Source: GCA-2746795 sp964643965
GTDB taxonomy: Bacteria; Chloroflexota; Anaerolineae; Promineifilales; Promineifilaceae
Length of the DNA stretch: 27,786 nt
Assembly (NCBI GenBank): GCA_964643965.1
Contig: CAZXVH010000074.1
Coordinates: forward strand, 1-27,786
Direction: 5' to 3'
Made by a program: the position numbers and the translations under genes
In this document: piece after piece, positions 21,826-27,786 of the stretch
Position numbering within the stretch: position 1 is the first letter of the stretch
Layout of the letters: each line of letters starts with the position of its first letter
The notes under the pieces: generated by a model
What the model was told of the DNA's origin: nothing
The model's database searches: none
Seen by the model: the letters and a program-made list of their open reading frames with translations, nothing else

Positions 21826-24800
21826 TCAAACGCCTAAGGAAAGAGCAATTTCAGCAGCCAACGCGCGGGCTTCGCTGAACAAGATCTGGCTGCGGGAACT
21901 GTTTCCCTGAGCCTCTTCATACTGCCCCCAGGCCCACATTGTCAGCGCTTGCTCCCGGAATGTACCGATGCTATCTCCATTTACCCGCCGTAGCAAGCGG
22001 ATGCTCTCTGAAAAACAATCAGCCGGCATGTAGATTTTTTCATTCACAAGAATAGGCAAATTTTCTATGGGCAGCCGCCAGGCAACCAAACCGAGCGCAT
22101 ACCAGGCCGCCCCTACCGATCTATCGTCGGCCATGATTAAAGCATGTTGATACGCTTTCTGAGCCGCCGCTAAAGCCGGCTCTCTCCGATTTTGCCCTAA
22201 CAAGGTCTGGGATAACTGACCATACGCAAAAGAGGCGCCTTGCCAATGAACAAACCGCATTTTGTTTTCTGCTAAATTTAACGTGCGTACCAACTCTCTC
22301 TCGGCCAAATCAAACTGCGCCAAACCCACGTAAGCGGCCGCCAGATGAGATCGGTATTCCATTTCACCAGTCAGGTGACCAATGGCTGAGGCGACGGCCA
22401 GGGCTTCTCGATAAAACGGGACAGCCTGATCATTGTCACCTCGCAGCCGGCCGGATTCTCCCAGTAAATATAATGCTCTGGCCGCCATCTGCTGCTGATC
22501 TAACTTTTTGAAGATACGCACCGCCAACAGCAGCGGGCGAGCGACTTTATCGTAACGACCCAACCGATTATAAAATTCTCCCAGCGCCACAAAACCAGCG
22601 CCAATGGTAGGCAGTTCGATTTTGGCTTTATCCAAACGATTGATCAATGTTTGCAAACGGGTGAGGTAATGATCAATATGGCTCTGCTTACCCTCCTCAA
22701 TTGCCAGGAAAATTAAAGTCTGCAAGCAAGGCAATATGATGCCAGGACTTTGCAGGTTTTCGCCGATTTTCAGGGCTTGCTGCGCTGTCTGGGCGGCAGA
22801 CGCGGAGTGGCCCAGGGCATGGGAGGCGAGGCTCTTGCTCACAAGCGCCTGTATCAACTCGGCATGATCACCCACTAACCAGGCAATTTGCTCTGCTTTT
22901 TCGGCAGATTGGCTGGCGGAGTTGTATTGCTGCTGCGCATATTGCAGCCGGGAGTAACCGGTGAGTGCTTTGGTCTGCGCTAATAGATCACCATCTAGTT
23001 CGGCCATGTGGCGCATCAGGCTGAACATGTCGGTGGCCTCCACCAGACGAGCCTGTGTGGCCAGTAAATGAGCCATGCGCTCCTGTATGGCTATTTTCCA
23101 GTTATTTTCATGTGGCTCTTGGGCAATGAGTTGCAGCACTTTTTGGAAATGGGAGAGCGCCAATTCCGGGTTTGCTAACTCTTGCGCTCGTATTCCGGCT
23201 TTTTCGTACATATGCGCGGCCGCCAGCCATTGTTCTGCTTTTTCATAGTGGTCGGCAATGAGACCGGCATACTCGGCCACCCGCTCGCCACTCTCCTGCA
23301 CCAGCCAGTCGGCGACTTGCTTGTGGTATGCAGGGCGGGTGCGCAGCAAGACGCTTTCGTAGGCGACCTCGCGCAGCATTTCATGTTTAAAGAGGTAGGC
23401 GTTGCTGCCGGCGAACATGGAGGCGTCGCGTTGGAAGATCATTTCTCTTTTTTCTAAGGCTTTGAGGGCGGCAAGGGTATCAGGAGTATGAACGGCTGTT
23501 TCCTCCACCCCATCCTGCATCACCATCACCGCACTATCCCAGAATACACGCCCAATCACTGCTGCCCGCTGCAAGGTAGTGCGTTCCAAAGAAGAGAGCC
23601 GGTCTAAACGCGCCTGTAAAACGCCCGTTAGCGTGGGTGGAATCCGCAAATCGATCAGCTGTTTTTTGAGTACACGCCATGACTTCTCACCAGGCACAAT
23701 CACGCCATCTTCAATCAGCACCTTCACCATTTCTTCAACATAAAACGGGTTGCCTTCAGAGCGGTAGACGATGAGATCAAACAAAGCGGGTGGGATTTCT
23801 GGCAAATATCGCAAAATATTTTCAACCAGTTGGCGGCATTGATCCACTGTCAACATCTGTAGGGCAATGGTCTGCTGCACCACCGGTTCTTGATCCAAAG
23901 GAGACGCCTGACTCAGCGAATACCCCCAAATATGTTGTTCGGATAAAGTCGGCCGGGTGACGCTGAGAAACAGCAATGGCGCATCACGGCAAGCGGAGAT
24001 TAAATAATCAATCAATTCCACAGAGCCTTCATCAGCCCAATGAACATCTTCCAGCACCACCAAACCGGCGCGAACCCCTGTGACAGTTCTCCGCAGTAGT
24101 TCAGCTAACTCTTTAAATATTTCTTCCCTGGCTTGAGATAGTTCCGCCAACGCCAGGGGCATAGCCATATCATCCTCCACGTTTAAGCCAAACAACTGGG
24201 CAAATGAGCGACTGCGTTGTTCCTGTTTTTTCAGGGGTTCTTCAGGGAAATACGTTTGCATTTGCTGCATCAATTTTGTTTTCACCACAGCAGCCGGATC
24301 ATTATCTTGAATGCCCAAGACAGTAACAAACAGATTTCTCACCAGCGAGTAAGGCACTCGCGTCATGCTCGGTTCTGTATGCCCCTTAAAAATATTAATT
24401 TTAACCGGCAGGGATTTTGCCCAATGGGTATACTCATGAATAAGCCGTGATTTGCCGATGCCCGCCTCGCCCACCACCGTCACGACCTGGCCGCGACCGC
24501 TTTCCACCACCGCTTTCAAGCTGTTTTGCAGCCGCAGCAGTTCCCGGTCACGCCCTACCATCTCCGTTTGCACACCTTCTACGCCTCGCCCTCGCTCTGA
24601 GAAGATACGCGCCTGAACACCTGAGACAAGATAAACGGGAATGGGCGCTTGTTTGCCCTTTAAAAGCATAGGCCCTAATGGCTCAATGTCGAAAGCGCCG
24701 CGCACCAGTTGATATGTTTCATGCGAAATGAGGATGCTGCCAGGCGACGCTTTTTGTTCCAGGCGGCTGGCGATGTTGACCGGATCGCCGATGACGGTGT

Positions 24801-25401
24801 ATTCGTCACCCGTACCGATCTCTCCAACCAATACTGGCCCGGTGTTAATGCCTATGCGCAGATGGAGCGTATCCAGGGCGGCCAATAAACTGGTATTCCC
24901 GGGAGCGCCGTCTGGCGTGGTGAAGGCAAATTCCGCCTTCATCTCCGCAATGAATTGGGCCAATGCCTGGCGCATCGCCAGGCCGGCGCGGATGGCGCGT
25001 TCAGGGTCGTCCTCGCTCGCCACAGGTACGCCAAAGAGGCACATGACGCCATCGCCCATGTGTTTATCGATCATACCGCCCTGAGCTGCGATAGCGCCAT
25101 CAAGCCGCTGCCACAACAGGTTGATAACGTTTAACATGCGGGTATCGGGAATGGTTTGGGTGGCTTTGGTAAAACCGGAGACGTGGGCAAAGAGGATGGT
25201 GAGATATTTACGTTGGGTGGAGCGGTCTGGGCTGGAAACGGCCGTTTCCTCTTTCTTCTCTATCATTGACAGCCGGGTTTGCAACGCCGCCACCGTCGCA
25301 TCCACGATCCGGCCGCCCAGCAGTTCACGCTGCCCGCCGATGACAGCCAGCGCCCGCCGCAAACCCTGCATTTGTTTGACAACCCGATCTTGCTCCGCCA
25401 T
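21826..25401 (-). CDS. Class III nucleotidyl cyclase domain - AAA/STAND ATPase - TPR regulator (C2-like partner)
   Basis: 1191 residues. Residues about 66-262 are a class III adenylate/guanylate cyclase homology domain: 'LTILFAHVSGFT', 'MIDKHMGDGVMCLFG', 'LRIGINTGPVLVGEIG' and 'YTVIGDPVNIASRLE'. Lys113, Asp117, Thr202 (the class IIIb purine-selecting position), Asn209 and Arg213 are present, but the first metal Asp is His73. Residues about 280-690 form an AAA_16/STAND ATPase with Walker A GEAGIGKS (311-318) and Walker B-like 'GLVVLEDVHWADE'. Residues about 700-1191 look like tetratricopeptide-type helical repeats (LAAAHMYEKAG, ALSHFQKVLQLI, LYLLGESGRLRGD). It follows the 677-residue partner with no spacer (TAAATG). 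It is cytoplasmic with no membrane segment. The likely role is cyclic nucleotide signalling gated by ATP and protein binding. Confidence 0.9.
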   Translation of the reverse strand: MAEQDRVVKQMQGLRRALAVIGGQRELLGGRIVDATVAALQTRLSMIEKKEETAVSSPDRSTQRKYLTILFAHVSGFTKATQTIPDTRMLNVINLLWQRLDGAIAAQGGMIDKHMGDGVMCLFGVPVASEDDPERAIRAGLAMRQALAQFIAEMKAEFAFTTPDGAPGNTSLLAALDTLHLRIGINTGPVLVGEIGTGDEYTVIGDPVNIASRLEQKASPGSILISHETYQLVRGAFDIEPLGPMLLKGKQAPIPVYLVSGVQARIFSERGRGVEGVQTEMVGRDRELLRLQNSLKAVVESGRGQVVTVVGEAGIGKSRLIHEYTHWAKSLPVKINIFKGHTEPSMTRVPYSLVRNLFVTVLGIQDNDPAAVVKTKLMQQMQTYFPEEPLKKQEQRSRSFAQLFGLNVEDDMAMPLALAELSQAREEIFKELAELLRRTVTGVRAGLVVLEDVHWADEGSVELIDYLISACRDAPLLFLSVTRPTLSEQHIWGYSLSQASPLDQEPVVQQTIALQMLTVDQCRQLVENILRYLPEIPPALFDLIVYRSEGNPFYVEEMVKVLIEDGVIVPGEKSWRVLKKQLIDLRIPPTLTGVLQARLDRLSSLERTTLQRAAVIGRVFWDSAVMVMQDGVEETAVHTPDTLAALKALEKREMIFQRDASMFAGSNAYLFKHEMLREVAYESVLLRTRPAYHKQVADWLVQESGERVAEYAGLIADHYEKAEQWLAAAHMYEKAGIRAQELANPELALSHFQKVLQLIAQEPHENNWKIAIQERMAHLLATQARLVEATDMFSLMRHMAELDGDLLAQTKALTGYSRLQYAQQQYNSASQSAEKAEQIAWLVGDHAELIQALVSKSLASHALGHSASAAQTAQQALKIGENLQSPGIILPCLQTLIFLAIEEGKQSHIDHYLTRLQTLINRLDKAKIELPTIGAGFVALGEFYNRLGRYDKVARPLLLAVRIFKKLDQQQMAARALYLLGESGRLRGDNDQAVPFYREALAVASAIGHLTGEMEYRSHLAAAYVGLAQFDLAERELVRTLNLAENKMRFVHWQGASFAYGQLSQTLLGQNRREPALAAAQKAYQHALIMADDRSVGAAWYALGLVAWRLPIENLPILVNEKIYMPADCFSESIRLLRRVNGDSIGTFREQALTMWAWGQYEEAQGNSSRSQILFSEARALAAEIALSLGV

Positions 25402-27435
25402 TTAAGCCTGTGCCTTGCTGCGTTCAACCATCCAGGCCGCAATCCGGCCATGATACAATTTACGCACCGGCCGCGTCACCTCTTGATAAACGACCTGCCA
25501 TAGCATGTCGTGAAAAAATTGATATTCCAGGCTGCCCACCATAAGAGAAGAATGTCGCCTGAGAATCATCTCTTTCTCTTCCAACTGAGTCAATATTTCT
25601 GCCAAATCTATGGCTGATATTTCTAATTCAGATTGTATCGCTGCAAAAACAGCGCTATCCCAAAAAACCTGGCCAGCCACAGCCGCTGCCTCTAATACTT
25701 TCCTTTCTATAAAGGGCACGGCCGCAAAGCGAGTTAAAAACAAGGCGCTTAATGAATCTGGAACGGCAAAGGTTTCCAATTTTTTCAAATCGACATAAGC
25801 GCCTGATTCCGCATCCCGGATAATAGCCAGATCACGGAAGCAGTGGAGCAGTTGCTCTAAAAAAAGAGGGTTGCCTTGAACGCCATATACCGCCAGGTCA
25901 GACAGTCGAAACGGGATGTGGCGAACGTCTGAGAGGATGTCGGCAATCATATGGCGGCTGTCGATGGCTGACAACGGCGACAAGGGCAGCGACAGGTATG
26001 GACTCATGGGATCAGTGGCTCCATTCCATAACGGCCGTTCCTCCAAAAATTCCGGTCGCGCCAGACAAACCACCAAGATGGGCAGGTCATAACACGCTTC
26101 CAATAAATAATCAATCATGTCCAATGAAGCCGCATCCGCCCATTGCGCATCTTCCACCACCCACACGATTGGGAAGAAGCGAGTAGATAAATCAGAGAAA
26201 AAGCGAGCCATATCCTGGCGGCCATATTTTTGTAACCGCTTTTCATCACCATGCAGGTTTTGGATGACAGGACTATCTGAAAAGCCAATACCCAGCAGAT
26301 ACCCCAACACATGCGCCTGCTCCTGCGCACTAATCTGGTAACGGCCGGCATTGCGCCCCACACCCTGACTAAATTTTTCACGAATCACCGTCGGCGTACT
26401 ACGCACATGGATGTCGAAGTAGTCAAAAAACAATTCTTTAAACACCGTCAGCGGCACATCTTTGCGATTACGAAATCCCCGTCCCCGCAGCAGACAACCA
26501 CGCACCGGCATCATATCCAACCAGCGTCCAAACTCGCTAAAAAGGCGCGTCTTACCCAGGCCCGGCTCGCCCACCAGCGTCACCACCTGCATGACGCTAT
26601 TATCCAGCGTCTCCTGCCAGGCAAATTCCAGCCGTTCCAATTCCAAAGCGCGCCCCACAAACCCGGAGCGAATGCCGTGCCCGCCATAGGCAATGTGGTT
26701 AAACGCTCTGGGCTTTTCCCGTTCCACCACATACATCGGCAGTCCACTTTCACGAGAGGGAATCCATAATGGTTCGGCCGGCGTTATCTCAAACTGGCCA
26801 AACACCTGGCTGTACACATCATAAGAAATGAGAACGCCCCCAACCGGCGCTTCTTTTTCCATTTGATTGACAATATGGATGGCGTCGCCAACGGCCGTTG
26901 GCACTGCGCCCTGCCCGACATGTCCCCACAATAACGGCCCCCTGTGAATGCCAATCCGCATCTGAAAATCCACCGGCGACGCCACAGGAGTTAAAGGCGT
27001 CGTGTCCGCCGCCACCGCCTCTGCCTGGTTGAACAACGACAATTCCAACTGCATATCCAACGCGGCCAGGACCGCTCGTTGGGCGTCATCCTCATGCGCC
27101 GTGGGCACACCAAACAAAGCAATCAGACCATCCCCAGTATGTTGCTCGATCTGGCCGCCCCAGGCTAAGACCACCTTGTCTAACCGCTTCCACAAGGCAT
27201 TGACTCTATCTCGCACCTGCTCTGCATCCATGGCCGCCGACAAAGCAGTAAAACCCGATAAATCCATCTGGAGAACAGTCACCGATTCAAATTGTTCAAT
27301 GAGAGGGGATGTTTCTAAAGTAGACAATTGATCCAGCAACACAGAAACGGCCGTTTCCACCACAGAATAGCCCAATGTCTCTTGGTGCTTTCTCAGGACG
27401 GCAATCGCCTCTTCCAGTACCTGCTGCTCACTCAT
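25402..27435 (-). CDS. Class III nucleotidyl cyclase domain - AAA/STAND ATPase (C1-like partner)
   Basis: 677 residues. The cyclase domain spans about 50-238: 'TVLQMDLSGFT' (Asp58) and 'QIEQHTGDGLIALFG' (Asp102) keep both metal ligands. The substrate Lys is Gln98, and the transition-state Asn and Arg are His187 and Gln191 ('VGDAIHIVNQME'). The ATPase follows: Walker A GEPGLGKT (289-296) and 'VWVVEDAQWADA'. The protein ends (RKLYHGRIAAWMVERSKAQA) at the point where its partner's TPR region begins, so it is a TPR-less paralogue rather than a truncated gene. It is the first gene of the pair and stops directly before the partner ATG. No clear ribosome site precedes its ATG at 27435. It contains three of the AACGGCCGTT copies. 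Confidence 0.9.
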   Translation of the reverse strand: MSEQQVLEEAIAVLRKHQETLGYSVVETAVSVLLDQLSTLETSPLIEQFESVTVLQMDLSGFTALSAAMDAEQVRDRVNALWKRLDKVVLAWGGQIEQHTGDGLIALFGVPTAHEDDAQRAVLAALDMQLELSLFNQAEAVAADTTPLTPVASPVDFQMRIGIHRGPLLWGHVGQGAVPTAVGDAIHIVNQMEKEAPVGGVLISYDVYSQVFGQFEITPAEPLWIPSRESGLPMYVVEREKPRAFNHIAYGGHGIRSGFVGRALELERLEFAWQETLDNSVMQVVTLVGEPGLGKTRLFSEFGRWLDMMPVRGCLLRGRGFRNRKDVPLTVFKELFFDYFDIHVRSTPTVIREKFSQGVGRNAGRYQISAQEQAHVLGYLLGIGFSDSPVIQNLHGDEKRLQKYGRQDMARFFSDLSTRFFPIVWVVEDAQWADAASLDMIDYLLEACYDLPILVVCLARPEFLEERPLWNGATDPMSPYLSLPLSPLSAIDSRHMIADILSDVRHIPFRLSDLAVYGVQGNPLFLEQLLHCFRDLAIIRDAESGAYVDLKKLETFAVPDSLSALFLTRFAAVPFIERKVLEAAAVAGQVFWDSAVFAAIQSELEISAIDLAEILTQLEEKEMILRRHSSLMVGSLEYQFFHDMLWQVVYQEVTRPVRKLYHGRIAAWMVERSKAQA

Positions 27436-27509
27436 ATTGTCTATTAAAAAACCATTGAATGCTTGTAAATTATTTCCATCCCATCCTAAAAAATAACGCT
27501 TCCGCTATC

Positions 27510-27515
27510 ATTATA
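27510..27515 (-). promoter_or_regulatory. Candidate -10 of the cyclase operon
   Basis: Perfect TATAAT on the minus strand, about 75 bases before the ATG at 27435. The -35 position reads TCGTCA, a poor match, so the assignment rests on the -10 alone. Confidence 0.35.
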
Positions 27516-27620
27516 TAAGTTTACTCGCTTGATGACGAAAAGCGCTCAACAGGAGCAAGCATACGACTCAATCCACTTGCCAACTTATTAACTTCTCACT
27601 ATACTGCCCGCCGCAAGAGC

Positions 27621-27690
27621 CAGTAGTCAGTGGTCAGTGATCAGTGGTCAGTGGTCAGTGATCAGTGGTCAGTGAACAGTTAACAGTGAG
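27621..27690. repeat. Heptamer tandem repeat (CAGTGGT/CAGTGAT, 10 units)
   Basis: Exactly ten 7-base units: CAGTAGT, then CAGTGGT and CAGTGAT alternating irregularly, ending CAGTGAA, CAGTTAA and CAGTGAG. It lies in the 351-base gene-free end of the window, upstream of the cyclase promoter. It resembles the short tandem repeats of filamentous cyanobacteria in type. Confidence 0.92.
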
Positions 27691-27692
27691 CC

Positions 27693-27786
27693 GACTACCA
27701 GACTACTCGACTACTCGACTACTCGACTACTCGACTACTCGACTACCAGACTACCAGACTACTCGACTACTCGACTACTCGACTAC
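27693..27786. repeat. Octamer tandem repeat (GACTACTC/GACTACCA, about 11.75 units)
   Basis: 8-base units in the order ACCA, five ACTC, two ACCA, three ACTC (each after GACT), then a partial unit cut by the window end. It starts two bases after the heptamer array. The true length is unknown because it reaches the edge. Confidence 0.93.

Larger units (their letters stand above)
93..27355. repeat. Dispersed highly iterated palindrome AACGGCCGTT
   Basis: The 10-bp palindrome AACGGCCGTT occurs, by hand count, 33 times, starting at 93, 179, 265, 952, 1038, 1864, 1950, 2241, 2694, 2972, 3558, 3641, 3728, 4275, 5177, 6086, 7157, 7616, 7947, 8438, 10612, 11011, 13239, 13456, 13819, 14335, 19386, 19731, 20669, 25237, 26030, 26890 and 27346. 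The 8-bp core ACGGCCGT occurs six more times (7843, 9600, 10048, 10521, 12535, 16597). About 27 of the 39 lie inside genes, in all three reading phases (Asn-Gly-Arg, Thr-Ala-Val, Gln-Arg-Pro-Leu). It behaves like the HIP1 element of cyanobacteria but has a different sequence. None is seen between about 20680 and 25236, nor in the AT-rich sulfotransferase gene. Confidence 0.93.

Overview
The window looks like a metagenome-assembled scaffold from a filamentous or anaerobic Chloroflexota lineage (Anaerolineae-like). This is inferred from gene content: F420 genes (cofE, npdG, a luciferase-like F420 oxidoreductase), a SsnA-type aminohydrolase, a split methylmalonyl-CoA mutase, squalene synthase, a YwiC-like membrane protein and large cyclase-ATPase-TPR regulators. 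Threonine/proline-rich lipoproteins and a very frequent palindrome, AACGGCCGTT, add to the picture. No rRNA, tRNA or CRISPR array was seen. One scaffold gap of 100 N lies at 15577-15676.

Layout. 1-3890 is an accessory zone. It holds three MazF/PemK-type toxin-antitoxin modules (one on +, two on -), of which the third is a duplicate of the second with a broken toxin. They are embedded in direct repeats with an 86-bp period, each unit beginning with AACGGCCGTT, and one repeat is interrupted by a 103-bp hairpin element resembling a MITE. A YwiC-like membrane protein sits between the duplicates. 3889-8546 (+) holds a lipoprotein penicillin-binding transpeptidase with a MecA-like N-terminal domain, a small orphan antitoxin-like protein, an HD-domain phosphohydrolase-like protein and a lipoprotein esterase. 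8528-12564 (-) is a tight run ssnA - npdG - cofE - glycosidase-like lipoprotein. Divergent from it are thioredoxin (with a clear terminator) and an F420-dependent LLM oxidoreductase, so 9.7-14.1 kb is an F420/redox island.

14390-17329 (-) carries methylmalonyl-CoA mutase large subunit and methylmalonyl-CoA epimerase, separated by an AT-rich sulfotransferase that looks like a recent insertion. The scaffold gap falls exactly at that junction and is probably an assembly-graph artefact, because a 55-bp sequence is repeated identically on both sides. 17437-20213 (-) is a translationally coupled squalene synthase - AarF/UbiB-like kinase pair. Two unrecognised small proteins (+) follow, then a 214-bp inverted-repeat element carrying a 22-residue lysine-rich microprotein.

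21826-27435 (-) encodes two abutting regulators, each with a class III nucleotidyl cyclase homology domain and a STAND/AAA-type ATPase. Their cyclase residues are complementary: one lacks the substrate and transition-state residues, the other lacks a metal-binding Asp. This suggests an obligate heterodimeric cyclase like the C1/C2 arrangement of animal adenylyl cyclases, and it is the most interesting functional hypothesis here. The window ends in two adjoining short tandem repeats (heptamer, then octamer).
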